From the NCBI GenBank assembly GCA_025769875.1, contig JAGFNK010000264.1, positions 1-64,000 on the forward strand: a stretch of 64,000 bases of DNA, in the 5' to 3' direction. The first letter of the stretch is position 1, and each line of letters begins with the position of its first letter. Made by a program: the position numbers and the translations under genes. A model generated the notes under the pieces. The model did not search any database, was not told where the DNA came from, and saw nothing but the letters and a program-made list of their open reading frames with translations. Of the stretch, positions 41,594-55,138 are shown one piece after another. The stretch comes from Russula earlei (Eukaryota > Basidiomycota > Agaricomycetes > Russulales > Russulaceae).

Positions 41594-44508
41594 TTACATG
41601 ATTGTACATCCTTCACGTTCACTGGTTCCTTCTAAAGAGCTCACAGAAAATGCTCCTGTAGAACGTCTTCCCCCCGGAGACCACCATCTCGACCGTTGCG
41701 GGAGCGTATCTTCGGTAGAGGAACCCCCGGAGGAGGGATTGGCGTCGCGGCGTCGCCAGCCTTTGCGACGCGCGACGCGTGCTGAAGCGACAGCGTCAAC
41801 ATTCTGCCACGAGGCGAACGTCTTGAGCACGACGCGCTGCGGATCGCATTCATCCTGACCCACGCCGAGAGATTCATTGTCTCGTCCATCAAGGTATGCC
41901 AGGCGACGTGCTTCATACGCTCTCCAGCCAAGTCGAGGGCGCGTGGAGTCGGTGAGCTCCTTGATAATGGCCTCGTTCATCGAGCGGCAATCGATCGCGA
42001 CCATCGTAGCGTCAAGTGCATTCCTTTCGCGAGCCAGCTTCACAAATTCCTTGACGGCGGTAGCCGAAATCCGTGTGCTGTCGGCCTCCAAAACGCGAAG
42101 GCGCGTACAATTCCGCATTAACGCGAGCAAGGCAACGTTGCCGAGTTGAGCAGCGTAGGAGACAACGAGATGCTCCAAGGCATGACCAGGTACGCAATGG
42201 TCACGCCCGACATGGTCGGAGGGTGAATGTGGAGTAATGGCACGAAGTACACTGTCTGTTATGTCGCTTGCGTCCTCCAGATCGAGCTTCCGGAGGTTAG
42301 GTAGCGTTTCGAGTAGTCGGACGACACCGTCATCCTTGAGCTCCGTTCCCAGTCCTGCGAGTTCCAACAACTCGAGCTCAGGCATGGCATATGCTATATG
42401 GGAACAAGCGATATCCGTGAGGAGAGTACAGGATGAGAGAGACAAATGTCGGAGACGGGTGATTCGCCTTCGGTAGAATCCGCCATCGTTAGGATTCCGG
42501 CCGACTTGCCGTGCTGTAAGGGATATCGAGTCGAGGGTAAAATCTTCTGTACACGCAACGAATGCGTCCAGGGACGAATTGTGAATGTCCCTGCAGTAGC
42601 TCAAGTCCAATACTTCGAGGAAAGGTGCGGCTTTCCCCAAGGCAGACATCATGCTGTCGGTGATGCCCCTCAATCCCGATAAATGCAATTCGATCAAGGA
42701 AAGTAGGTCCGCGCGCGCGATAGCAGAGGAGGCAAAGGATCGGATGCCAGCTCCTGTAAGATTCTTGCATCGACTAAGATCCAACGACAAAAGACGTGGA
42801 CAATGTTGAGACAGGACTTCGCAAGTTTCGTTGGTGACAGCCTGCATCGCCTTCAAAGACAAGGTTTCTAGGAAGGGGCTTTGAGTCAAGAGATAGTGGA
42901 GGGATGATGTTGTAACCATTGAACAGCCGTTCATGTTCAGATAGGTGAGTTGGTTGTGAGAGGGGACGACACTCATCCGTTGTACCACCGACAGGCTGTC
43001 CGTCAAGCTCTCCAAAGTGGAAGGAAGTAGACTTCGGTGGCTCGAGAGATTGAGTGACGTGATGAATGACCCTGCGGTCTGCATCATGCGCAGTAATTGG
43101 GAGTCGGGCATCTTTGGAAAAGGACGAAGATCCACGTTGCTCCATAGTTGTCCATCGCAAATGAGACTTGACCATGCCTTGCAGACCTATACGTAGGACG
43201 CGTTGGCGGATAACGTCACAAGGGAATGGATCGCATGCTCACCCCTCTCAACCGCATGAGCTCCCGTACCCCTTGATCGCGACCCACCCACTTACGCTTC
43301 GAGGCTTTGGCCGCTGTCCACCTGCCTTCGCGCACTCTACGTGCGTGATCCGCTTCATGAATTTCTACGAGGATGCCAAATATACGCAAGCGAAGTTCCC
43401 GTGGTAATATGCCATCAAAAAGGTTCGGAGGATTGATGATAGGTATAGGCACGAACGCATCCGCGGCGTCGGGTGAAACTACATCAAATGAATGATGTAA
43501 TGAGAACTGATCCGAATAGGATCTGCCGTTCGCTTTGCGAGTACGATCCTCGACGGCGGGAGGTCGAGTCGCGAAGTAGGCAGGATAGGAGTCCGGCAGT
43601 GCAGATGACGATCCTCTGTTGACATGGTCAAGGGCAAGGCAGGAATACGAACCCGTTTTGGACTTGTCCTTTAAGCGCGACCTGAAGTCTCGCCTCCATG
43701 GAGCCAAACAGCTGCCGGCATCAATGGCATCGAGATCGAGTGGGACTTGCACCCCCGCTCCGACCCCAGGAGAGCTCGGCATGGACCGCGTTTGGCGTCT
43801 ATCCGGGTAGAAACGTTTGTGAGGGCGATCGTGGCGGCTCCTCGACGGCTCGATGTTCACTCTTGCATGAACGGAAGAGGAAACGGAGGGTTCGAGAGGG
43901 CGGGGTTGTGGGGTAGAGAACGATCGTCGCCGTGGTGACGGAGAGGAAAGCATGGAGGGCACGCTATGTGCGGGGGTGCTTCGGAGAGCTGGCGGCGTGT
44001 AGGGAAGAGACTCATGTTCGATGGTCTGAGGATGCAATGAGCCATATGAAGAGGGGTCGAGTTCGGAAATGAGACTGGGAGATGGAAGGATGTCAAAGGC
44101 TATAGGGGGGAAAGTGAGGGGCGGAAGAATTGGGGGGCTGTCCCTGGCCTTCCCTTTGCCAAGGTATGGCAGGTCTGTATCGTAAGGTATGGCGTCAAAA
44201 TCATCCTGGGACGTTAGTTTATCTGCAAGGTCATTTCGAATAGCAGGGAGGGAAGATGGCCCGGGGAGCGACGACCCGGGAAGGTTGTTAGAGTCGAGCG
44301 ACATCGAAAATAGGTCGTGTTGGGCGTCCTCAGACCCACTGGAAAGGATCTTGACGGGCGTAGGCCGACCCTTTCCTTTCTGCTCTGGGTGGGGCGACCG
44401 CTCTGAGGGGATGCACGAGGTATCAGGGGACGTGGTGAGGCCTAAACTTGAAGGCGAAGATACATAGCGAGGGAAGGTATTGTTTGATTCCCACTCTCTG
44501 GGATTCAT
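41594..44508 (-). CDS. F-box and leucine-rich repeat protein
   Basis: Two exons (44508-43243 and 43186-41594) joined by a GTGAGC...TAG intron give 952 residues. The first about 360 residues are disordered (Ser/Pro-rich). An F-box starts at about 368 (LPRELRLRIFGIL), has a charged insert and finishes across the splice with VCKAWSSLICDGQLWSNVDL. The second exon encodes a ladder of AMN1-type leucine-rich repeats (LTYLNMNGC, LLSLDLSRCKNLT, LEVLDLSYCRDI, LRKLDLEDASDIT). Such proteins recruit substrates to SCF ubiquitin ligases through Skp1; the substrate is unknown. Transcribed away from the YABBY-like gene. Confidence 0.88.
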
Positions 44509-45122
44509 TGCGAGAGGAAATGAGAGAGAAAAGGTAGATGAGGAGGCCTGTGCTTATGTAGGGGAGGGGAGGCGTCGTTATCGATTTCGTACCGGGGGCT
44601 CGTTGCCTAAGGCATACGAGAGCAGTTAATAGATAAGATACAAAGGTGTCGAGGCAGGCTGGAAGGAGAGAGGGAAACGGAAGAGATCAAGAACAGTGTG
44701 GTTTATTTAGGATCGAGCATGTCAATTCGCGTCTGGCTGGGGCCTCCCAGCATCGCAGGTAAGCGTGCGTGCCGTCCCCCGACAAGCTTGCGTGGTACAC
44801 GTTTCCCTCGCTCGAACCGCTTTGACATCAGGTCCAGGTCCTCGCTTTCTGGCCTCACCGCGGCATCCTGTCAGACTCCGTTATGCACGCACAAGCTATA
44901 GAAAACGTAGCAAAACGTGGATTACACAACGCCTAGAACAAAAGTAAACATGCAAGAAGCCAACTTTAGATTAGAATCCGGTCTTCGTATAAACTGTGTA
45001 CTCCGAGAAAAGCGCCTTAAAATTGAAGGAAAGATACAACGCGGGCAGGTCAAGAATACCACGTCTCCGTCAATCACAGAGGTGCTGCGCCCGACGCATA
45101 GGAAACAAAGTCTTTGTCGGTA
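44509..45122. other. intergenic region, nothing recognised
   Basis: 614 bp between the F-box start codon and the stop of the small YABBY-like gene. No supported ORF or RNA gene; short plus-strand ORFs (44698-44901 and 44917-45195) have no domain and no matching splice structure. Confidence 0.5.
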
Positions 45123-45463
45123 TCAGGCAGCTGTCGCCTTCGGATTCTCCCTGGAGCCCTTCCAGTTCGCGGTGGCCAGCTTGAACCTGAAATAAAATAT
45201 GGATGTGTTCATTCAGACAACTTTACACTTCTTTGGTGTAGAGGCACTTACCTGGCCTGATGCGACATGGCCGGTTCGTCCTCCTTGAGACGTGCCATTT
45301 CCGTTTGCATGAACTTGTTGTACGCAGTAAGCTTCTTGCGCCCTCCGCCACCCGAGGATCTCGCTATTGGGATAAGTGAGCTGATCGCCAACCTTTCCTC
45401 CAGGCACGGCGACACACCTTTCCTCTCTGGCTTTTCGCTTGCTGCCTTCTTTTCTTTGGGCAT
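45123..45463 (-). CDS. small YABBY/HMG-like DNA-binding protein
   Basis: Three exons (45463-45418, 45363-45252, 45186-45123) encode 73 residues: MPKEKKAASEKPERKARSS, a Gly-rich hinge, KKLTAYNKFMQTEMARLK, a short acidic stretch with SHQARFKLATANWK, and a final SRENPKATAA. This pattern (KLTAYNKFM...E...R...A..NWK) is the HMG/YABBY-like fold annotated in small fungal proteins as YABBY-like transcription factors. It probably binds DNA in the nucleus. Without the intron model the conserved motif would be linked to intron sequence. The real target genes are unknown. Confidence 0.82.
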
Positions 45464-45921
45464 TGAGGGGGTGTTAGGCCACTTACGGCTGGTGGCTGGT
45501 CAATCAGATGCGCGGAGCTGAGCAACGCGGTTGACGCGTGAAGGGAGTCCGGTAAAAAAAAGGGAAGGCTTTAGGTAAAATTAAGAAGGGAGATGGAGAC
45601 GGCTCACCTTGAGGATGAGGGGAGGAGAAAGGGGGACCGCGGGGAATGTGTGTGAGGGAAGGGAGGAGGGAAGAGATTAGGGGAGGGGAAGGGGAAAGGG
45701 GGCTTATACCAACTGACAGGTCGAGAAATCTCAGAGTTCGATCGAGATCTCCGCGCTGAGACAGACCCTCTGTCACCCCCGTTTTACTTCTCCAACGCTC
45801 GCCCCCCGTTGTTTGGTGATATCATTTCGGGGTCCTGGTCGTTCAAATGTAGTATCATAGTGTATTCACCACCAACATGGCAACGATAACCTACCCAACA
45901 TCCCTTCGCTACTTTTGTACG
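45464..45921. other. intergenic region, purine/pyrimidine-rich
   Basis: 458 bp. 45550-45720 is strongly purine-rich on the plus strand (gggagg, gaaggg), so pyrimidine-rich on the minus strand, as often seen upstream of fungal transcription starts; it is probably the promoter of the YABBY-like gene. No gene seen. Confidence 0.5.
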
Positions 45922-48609
45922 TCACAGGTTAGCCTCATTTGAACTGGCCGCCGCACGTCCAATCCCGGCAATGCTTTCAATCATGCTGCCTCCGTTCACC
46001 ATGCCGGTAGTCGCGACCAGGAACTTTCGGCCTGACAGGTCGTTGGGCTAAGACGACACCCATAGATTAACGAAATTCACCTTGTGTTTGAAAACCTGCC
46101 CACCGAAGAGCGGCGATCTCCGTAAAAGTGCAACCGCCCAGGAAAAACACCACAGTGATCGTGGTTCGTTTCCCCGACGCCGCTACAGAAAATGAGGCAT
46201 TAGGCGATAGGAATGAGCGTGATCGGTTCGACCACTGACGTAAGGTGGTGCTGGCCCCGTTCGTCACCCCCGCTCCCTTCTGTGTTATGTTGACTGTTCT
46301 ACCAGCAATACTTTCGACGACGTCTTCAAACCCCTTAAAACCGACGATGGGGTGCGCCTGTGGCAGTCCTAAAAACGTCGACTTGCCCTTTTTTCCATCC
46401 TCTTCTGGTGCTCCCTCCTTGTTGTTAGCCGGATTGCTGAGAACGCCGCCCTTTTGGGCCACGCACTGCACAAGACGGATGCTGATGGGTGCATATCCCG
46501 AATACACGTAGCTTATATCGTTCTCCATTTCATCGAGTGACTCGTTGCCATCGATTAGTAGGCGCAATGACTTCCTCAGAGCCGTGTAAGGATATTTCGC
46601 ACTGGAAACAGCTGAAGAAGCAGACGAGGGCAATGGATTCGGGAGTAGGATAGCCAGGGGAGGAGCAGCCAAGGATAGAAGTAATGGAAGGTAGTTATAC
46701 CCGTACGCCTGAGCGGCCATCAGAGCATCATGATCGCAAGGTAGAAAACAACCAACCTGCAGAACTTCTTTTTTAATGTTTTCGAGCGTTTTGCTTTTGA
46801 TGCCACCAGCTATGATACTGGCAAGACAAAGAAGCCGGATCACGATTTGCATCTCTGCGCCTTGCGCGATGAGATCCTCCACGGCCGTTATTTGCCCAGG
46901 CACGTCGTAAGAGGCGAGCAGGTCTAGGTAATAAAGTTGAGTTAAACGAGCTGAAATCCAATCATCCTCTGCTGACTTTGTTGTATTTCCAGTGACTTAT
47001 TGAAGATGTCAGATCGCGTCACAGGTACGATCATTTCCGACAATCCAGTGTCTAGTGAGTAGTAGTATTTGACCATCTGCACATCACGGGGCTTAAGACC
47101 TTTTAAATGACACTTACGAAGTTGCAAGGCCCGGTGTTCGGCTTGAAGACCACCCAACTTTCCTACAAAGTCACGCAATTGAGATACAGATGCTTGATTG
47201 CGCGCCTGAGTCACAGGTCAGTAATTCAGACTAGGCACTTATCACGGCGGGCACGTACGAACCTTATAGTCCCTATAGTCATCGTCCAGACGACGTGCAG
47301 CCTTGTTCAGTCGCTTTCCGACGGATGCGAAGTTAAGGTCTCTTAATTCCGCAAAAACAGGGTCCCTTGACGCCGAAAGATGGTACTTCCGCTTCTTTTC
47401 CTGGGCAAGAGCCGGGGCTGCTGGCGCCACAGAGGTGGAGCCCGATCCAGATGCACTTTGGTTGGGGTTGGATGGCACGTTAAGGAGCGATACTGGAACC
47501 TCGATGTGGGCTGAAGCGATATGTCAAGCACGGTTTTGGGACGACAGCTACCCGCTTACAATTTCTAATATGGAGAACCTCGTCGATGAGTCCCTCATAA
47601 GTCAATTGGGTTAGCAAAGGCGTGATCATATCGATACGACGATCGATGATGATAAGTGAGTCAAAGGTGTCCGAGACATCGAGCAAACTCTCCCGGTCAA
47701 CGCCCGCATGCAGGGTGGTCTGGCGTGTGAGCAGCTCTGCTAACCGCTACGGGATATCAGACATCCCCAGAGGATAGTGATGGCTCAATGGACTCACCCC
47801 GGCATGATCGCCTTTTCCAACTATCCGAGGAAATAGACCAAATAGTTTCTGAAGTGTGTGTATAGCCTGTGATGAATCATAGATAGAGGTCTCGTCGCCA
47901 TCCTGAATCCCAAGAGTCGCATGAGCAATGTCGTAGTAGGATGGTCCAACCCACCACCCATATTTCCTTGAAGGCTTCGCTATTCTCAAGTGAAACGACG
48001 TCGTCCGCGATTGGGATAAATTGAAGATTGTAAGAAGAAATTGTGACATCGCCCAAAACCCCCTCTTCTTCCAGCACTCGGGTGATGAGTGTGGAAGTTC
48101 TGGGTACGAGGAGAAGGGTGTAGGTGTGTTTCTGCGATTCCGCGCTATGTCGTTTGATCTGATCTAGCTTCCACGATTGAAGTAGTCTAGGGAAAGCATG
48201 GGATGAAATACCTGCGATAATCTTTACCCACGTTATTCGTGGGCGACACAGATACACGATATTTGTCGTTGGTGCGGAGAGGGCACCATCCTCCAGCCAG
48301 AACATTTTATCGACGCCATGTTGCTGTATCCTAACATAAGCTCCGGCTAAAACAGAAAAAGTAGCTGAGATATACTTGGAGTAGAGAGACTTCTGTGACC
48401 AAGCTGAGTGGACCGGCCAGAGATGGGTCTAGCACGAGAGTCTTTGCCCCATTGACCTTGGAAATTGAAAACGGTCACGCGTCGCGAAACGTCGCGAAAT
48501 GAAACGGGTAAAGGCTCACAGAATTGAGCGCATGTACGAGGGAATTTCTCGCTATTTCTCGGAGTATGGAGACATCGACGGTTTCTCTAGCAGGCGGATG
48601 GTCAGTCAT
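45922..48609 (-). CDS. VPS33: Vps33, Sec1/Munc18 protein of HOPS/CORVET
   Basis: A multi-exon gene. Start at 48609 ([14 protein letters not shown]), exon 1 to 48520, exon 2 48456-48376, exon 3 from 48323; stop at 45922-45924 (...NEANL). Diagnostic segments: [83 protein letters not shown], and the C-terminal [16 protein letters not shown] with [12 protein letters not shown]. These identify Vps33, which templates SNARE assembly for vacuole and endosome fusion. The last exon after an intron at 46021-46070 supplies the conserved end. Its start codon lies 64 bp from the NTE1 stop, on the same strand. Confidence 0.93.
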
Positions 48610-48672
48610 CTCTGTTGCCCCTTGCGTGCCCGGCCCGCCAACCAACAAGTGAGTGATTATGTAAGGGTACAA

Positions 48673-51600
48673 TCATATAGAGTTCCTTCTCGCGCTCTGT
48701 CCTTTCTTCCTTTTCGCGTTGGCGTCCTTTCCTTCTATGGAACCCGACGGAAGCTTTCCTTCCTCTTCCCACCTTTCCAATATCTTTGTAGCCTCCTGGT
48801 ATCCCTTTGACTCTATTTCCTCAAACTTGTTCCATTGTAGCGTTCCGTACTGTGACCTTCGGGTTGACGTGTGTACACTTGAAATGCGACCCCACTCACC
48901 TCCTGTACTGGCATCGCCATATACAGACAACCACGAGTAACTTTGGCTTCTTCCAAAGTTTGGACACTGGATACGCTGTGCAGATCACGTAGGCATCCTG
49001 GTACGTTTATTAGGGAGAGAACCATACTATGCAAGGCGGCTTTGTATTTCTGTAATCGCAGGGATCGTTCTTGCATTTGAAAACGGGTTCCACCGCATTA
49101 TCATCAACCAAAAGCCAGAAACCGTGTCCCCGAAATTTCGAGGCGAATTATCGTCGAGCTTAGGAAGGGCATGAGTCTTGGTTTTAAACGAGTCGATAAT
49201 GTCTCACCGAGCCCACGTCGGACGCTATGACTGCGCTCGCTCCCATGTCAAACATCGTGGATACCTGTTCCGCGTGCAAGTCAGACCAGGTGCGGTCTTG
49301 ATAACAATTGCTCACTGGTAAATTATCCACTGTGTGTGGAGTGAGCCCATTGTTCAAGATCTCGGTCTGTGACTATTACTTACGATACCCTCCGTCTACG
49401 AGCATGTTTCCGTTATCACAGAGAGGAGGAACAAGGCCCACGAGTGACATCGATGCGCCTGGAGACAACTATTGACCGAACAAAAACAGATGACACCACG
49501 CGGCTTACGAATGAACCTCCAGGCGTAACCAGTCTCATGTATTTCCATCCGAGACGTCGTGATATTCGCTGTATTGCAGAAGAAGGGGAGCCACATGTCT
49601 TCAATATGCAAATCGTAGAACGCTTTGTAGAGAGAGCGGTTGAATTCATGCCCCTGACCAAAAGGGTAGGTTGGAGACACTCGAAAGGAAAATGAAGGCC
49701 AGCATACGGTTGTGTACGCCACAAGGGGATATGTGACGTCTGATAGTATACGCCATATATTGCCTAATCTCCCACTGACTTGACTTGCCCGTGTAGAACT
49801 GGATATGATGTCAACCTCCTTCGCGTATAGACCACCGATCAATGCGCCGATACTTGTACCTTGAGAAGACTCAAGTCGTGAAATGTGAGGTCGAAATAGA
49901 TAGGTTTACCTCCAATATGATCGATAGGAATGCCGTTGTCTTCTAACGCACGCAGAACTCCCTGGCTAGATTGAGGAGACTCAATGCATGAGACAAAACA
50001 AGGCGACGTACGAGATGGGATATACCCCTCGCACCACCACCTCCTAGTACTAGCCCAATAGAAACACCACAGATCCTCCGTGCGAGTCGTGCGAAGTCGT
50101 CCGTACGGGGCAATCGCTGAGCACGAACATCTGGCCTACTCCCGCGATACTTTTGTATTTCGCTTTGCACTCTGTCTCTGAGATGCTTCAGAGCCACAAC
50201 TGCAGCAGGATTTTGCAGGGCCGTGGCAGTCGATTTCGGCATGGACGCCTTCAGCTCCTGAAGATTTCGGTAAGTGTTGTGTATCACTATTTCGGTAAGG
50301 AAGACAGACAGGTAGTTCCACGTGGATGTGTTGATGAACCCATGGACGACTCTGTACTCATGTAAGTTTTGAGAGTGGGATGACGCAAAGCGAGTTTCAG
50401 CACCTTTAGCCACTCCCTTGTCGAGCCAGGAAGGACGGATCGGTCCGGATGTAAGAGCACGAGCTCTTTGCGAGCCGTTGTTTTCATGGAGAGAAGGAGA
50501 CGTTCATATTCTCCCATAGAAGGATCATCGCCCAAGCCGACGACAAGGACGTAATCTGCCTGGCGAATGCAAGTCTGCGTCCATGAGCTTCCTACAGAGG
50601 AGTCGGCGACGTAAAGGACGATTTTGTATCGTTGCTCCTGATCCGCTAACCAAGCCGCTGTTTTCAACTTCCCCATTCTGGTAAATGCATGCCTGCCGAG
50701 GACGTTAGACACAGATACTTGATTGAGGCACGAGGTAGGTGCGCCGATCCCTTCCAATGCAGTATAGAGCTTTCGGGCGAAGCTCACAATGGGAACATTA
50801 CGGGAGACAGGAAGCAAGGCGACGGTCTTCAGATTGTCGTTATTGCGACGAAACTCTGTTCCCATGTTCCGCGATCGCGCCCTCGGAGAAGAATCGATTT
50901 CGCTTCGGACTCTCGAAGCGATCATTCGCAATAACCTGTAAATTGAATATGTAGAAGAATAAGTCAGGTAAAGGATCTTTACATACAAGGCCGTGGTCTG
51001 CGGGTTGCTAATTCGGGTGATGAAAACAAAAACTTGACTTCGATCGAGTAAAAGCTCACCGTGAAGAGATGGCATTAAAGAGAGTCTGTGGCATCCGTAT
51101 GAGTTCTGTATCTCGGATAGCATGAACCGTGTTGCGCCGAGGAGTGCTTGTAATGACATCGATCTCGCCAGCAGTGTCATCCTGGCCATACTCCGCAACA
51201 ATTTTGACTACTCCCTGGTCTTCCGAAATGGCACGTAATCGACCATTGATGACGATGTAAAAACTATCACTGGCATCGCCAGTACGCCATAAAACCTGGC
51301 CAGCACTAACGTGCATCCAGTCCAAAGATGCATCAATTTGTAGGACTAATCGCGGTGCTGATGAGTTGAAGATAAGCTTCAAAGGGTTGCAGATACTGAC
51401 CAAGAGGTGACAAGAGTGAAATGAGACGTTTAGCCAAAGTAAGCAGCACTATGGGTCGCTTCTCAAGCAACCTCTCTAGAGCATGATGTGGTAAGAAGCC
51501 AACGTATGTATCAGTCTTGGCCACAATATCGACATATGATGCAGCATTAGATAAGGATGCTACGGTAGTCAGCAAATGCAAACCAGCTTCGTGTCGTTCC

Positions 51601-54074
51601 AGTAGAATGGTCTCACCTAAATATCCAGCGATACCTCCGGGTTTTATCGTGAACAGCGGTCGCTGGCCCTTCATTGGTAAATCCAGCCGAGATACACTTG
51701 GTGCGGATGGTTTGGAGGACTCTTTAGGACTTCCAACGCTAGAGATGTTGCTATCCCCGTTGCTAGACGTCGTCTCAGCATCATATAGGGAGTCTACTGA
51801 GGATGCAGGTGGCTTCGGCCTTGGTTCTGCTAGAGATCGCCCTTCGGTGGGGAGGACGATATCTAAAAACCCTTCAATTACAAAAAAGAGCCCTGTGATG
51901 GTCTTGGTCATAGTCCGCACAAAGTTAGGACTATCACTATTACACACCGATGTCCCGTTCTCCGGCTTTCGCCAAGTAGGATCCTGAGGAAAAGAACAGA
52001 ATTTCAACTTCGTTGTCCAGTCCACTCATGTATCCGCCCGCTATGACAGAGGATCCGCCGGTTGCACTAGAAGAATCATCCCCCAAATCTAGCAATGACA
52101 ATGAGCCGAACGGTGACTCCAAAATGCCAACATCTGGCCGTGATGTTCGTCCACCGTCCACGGCAGAAAAAGAAGGAGAGACTTCAGCAGAAGCGTTATC
52201 GCTCATTGGAGGTTGCGACAGGCCAATAGAGACCGCTATACAATTCATCACCTCTTGTCTGAGGTCGAAGTCGACTCCGTTGAGATGGAGAAACTCTGGG
52301 GTTTCATGCAACTCGGGATGAGGAGGATGGGGTGTATTGAAGATGCTAAAGCTCTTTCCCAGAGGCTTGTACGCTTCTCCAAGTGTGGTTGAGCTATGTA
52401 AATCACCAGCTTGTACTAGATGTCGCGACGTTCGCGAAGGAAATTGTACACTGCTGGACAACTTTATGGGGGCGTTTGCAGATACATCCTTCGACAGCAA
52501 CTTTGTAGATAGCTTTGGAGAGATCGTCGTTGGTGAGAGGCTATAGTAGCCACGTTCCTGCTCCGATTGAGGTGGCGAGAAGTCTTTGCCTCCAACGTTA
52601 TCGAATTTTTGCCGTAGCTGCTGCATCCCGCCTCCTTCGTAGAAAATGGGAGGAAGAGGGTGACAGGCGATGTCATTAATAGCTTTCTCCGTCCGAAGAA
52701 CTTCAGTTGTTAAGCCCAAGTACTTGTGAGCAGCATTGAATGTGACCCTAGAGAACCGGGTCATGATGACTTGGAGCCGATGCGTAAAGAGACAACCCTC
52801 TTGGTGATGGGCTTTGATTGCGTACCTTGTACAATGTGTGCGCTAGCGTTGGGAAATTTCTTGGTCAATCGACGGAAAGCTTCGGCAGGAATTACCGCCA
52901 GGGTTGTATCTTCAGTCGCATGAGCCACTGTTCCGTGATGGATCTGTGTGAGGTGATTAGAAACTCTGCGCTGGGTTCTGAGGTTCAGCGGCGTGGTGTT
53001 GGGACGTTCTGCATGGCGAGGAGTAGACGGCATCGGGGATTTAAATACTCTAGGATGAACGGTAGAGTTGCTCGAAGAAACAGAATGCGATCGCTTTCTC
53101 TCTGCCTGACCGTTTTGTGAGTACCTATCTAGGTCCATATGTGAGACGTCCGAATTCGCGCGTTTGCCTCTGCCAAGATGAGGTACCGTTAGCGCATTGA
53201 GGCCCAAGTCGTCCTCGTCGCCATGGGTAAGACCGTTGTCGTGCCAGCTGATTTTCACATCTTCAGTGAATAAACTGAGGATTGTAAATAAACTTGAGAG
53301 CGTGCCGCCGCTGCCAACCTCGTTCATGAGTTCATAACCGTTCATGCCTTCATTATCCCAAGAGCCGCTTCGAAACTCAGCTGGTTTGCCTGAAGGTGCG
53401 TACACCTGAACCATTCCGTCGATAACGCAGTAAAAGCTCCGGTCTTCGTCTAGTGACAAGGTGTCCCCCGCTATCAGTCTCCGCGTCTGCAAATGTCTAG
53501 CTAATTCGTGAAAAACCTGTTCAAAGCTCGTAGGCACAGCGCTGAACATTGACTGAAGCGACGTACGGGCTTTTCAAGGAAACCAAAGATCCGTACAGCT
53601 TGCAGAAACTCATCGAGATAGGTGTGAAATGCGGGTGGTGTCTCTGTAGTGTTGACATCGGGGTGGAGCTCTTGAGCGTCAGTTTTCAGCAATGGAGGTT
53701 CTTTCAGCTGGGCGTAGGTGTTGAGATATCGGAACCGAATCCAATAGTTGAGTGCGACAGCCCAAAGGCAAAATAACATGGCAAATGACCAAAAGTTTAG
53801 CTGCAATCGAATGTGTTATAAGTGCTGGCCCGTGCATGTACAACATTTAGATGGGACGAACTGTGAGTGTCATTGAATAGGATAGTAGGGAATATATGAG
53901 ATGCGGGACACTGATGGTGATCAATGCCGCCAGAGCCTTGACCCATGAGAGCAAGTACACTTGTCTGTCCTGTCAGCGATTCGTCACATTTTGGAATATC
54001 GACGGGAACCCACAGACGACCCAAAAGAGGGCAGAGATAAAAGAAACAAGGGGATGCCTATCGATTTGCTCCAT
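48673..54074 (-). CDS. NTE1: lysophospholipase NTE1 (patatin-like phospholipase B)
   Basis: Many exons. It begins [18 protein letters not shown] with two or three N-terminal hydrophobic segments ([20 protein letters not shown] and [20 protein letters not shown]), then three cyclic-nucleotide-binding-like domains (about 53500-52760, 51850-51410 and 51400-51056, the last with [13 protein letters not shown]), and a patatin domain: LGGGGARG (about 50028-50050), the serine motif GTSIG (49856-49870), and the catalytic Asp in DGGY (388-396 of 49 kb). It ends NSI at 48673. NTE1 sits in the ER membrane and hydrolyses phosphatidylcholine. A long disordered linker separates the first two nucleotide-binding domains. 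Exon borders were only partly resolved. Confidence 0.92.
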
Positions 54075-55138
54075 GGTTTGGAGATGAGGAGCGAGTATGT
54101 CTTCCATCGGTTAAATACAGTAGAGGAGACGGAAGGGTAAGGGACAGACGTCTGATGACGTATTTTCTTTACGTGTAATAAGACGAAAGCGCCGTGATAG
54201 CGAGGCGAGGCAGGGAATGATGCAACACGGCTGGTTACGCAGATTGGAGATGATGGTTGATTGATTTACTACAAATCTCCACGGTCCTGATGGACGTGAC
54301 TGCGAGCGCAAGCGCACCCAGGCACCCGGGGTATTCAGCCCGTTCACTCAGCTCGACAAAAAAGTGTCTGACACGTCATGTCTTAGCCAAAGGAATTATA
54401 TTGACACAAACAAAGGACAGGAAAAACTGTGGCATGCTAGCCTTGTACACGAGGTACTGTAAGACTTTCACGCGGACAAGAGTCACCCATGAGGCGGTGT
54501 TCCCAATAAGCCCAAGCGTCCGTGTTTATTACTACTGTATCACTGATCATCGAGGCCCTTTATTGCGGTTGGAAGGATGACAAGGAACGTGGTGACACGG
54601 TAGCGAATTGTTGTTGTGACTTGGCCTTGACTCTTGCGGGCGTCTGTTGACGTGCCACATGTGGCCGGAATTATAAAAAGGTTCCTGCGCCGGCCCCCTA
54701 TTTTCCCACGCCCCTTCACCCTCATACCTCTGCCTTCTCTCTCCAACTTTCCTACTAGTGCCTCCTCTCAGCTCACTTTCCCCCGTTCCTAAGCATTTTT
54801 TACACCCGTAAGCATCCACCTTTCAACTCTTGCCCATCTCTGTTTCCAAGTTGTCGCATCACTCTTGGGCGATGACCAATCGCTTCCCTCTTCGGAACAC
54901 ATTCCCCTCCCTCATGTCCAACCCCCGAATATTCTCGGGTTGGCCTTCCTACAACCTTTATTTTGCCCCAGCCATGACCTGTGCTGCTGTGCGGCAACCC
55001 TCTTTGAAGGCCTGGTTGCACGCTTCCTTGCATAGCCACCACAGCAGGCGGCTGCCCTTGCCTGATTTTCTTCCCTTTGTCCATCTCTATAAGAAACGCT
55101 TATAATATTATTTCGTTTAGTTATCTCCCTTATCGTTC
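54075..55138. promoter_or_regulatory. divergent intergenic region NTE1 / CK1
   Basis: 1.06 kb between divergent start codons. 54690-54800 and 55060-55130 are pyrimidine-rich on the plus strand, typical for 5' leaders of fungal housekeeping genes. The ORF 54830-55105 has no domain and probably lies in the CK1 leader. No RNA gene seen. Confidence 0.5.

Noticed and set aside
51517..51987. 156-residue plus-strand ORF
   Set aside because: Shadow of NTE1, which has recognisable nucleotide-binding domains on the other strand here.
54830..55105. 91-residue ORF upstream of casein kinase 1
   Set aside because: Pyrimidine-rich leader sequence directly before the CK1 start; no domain, no conservation signal visible.
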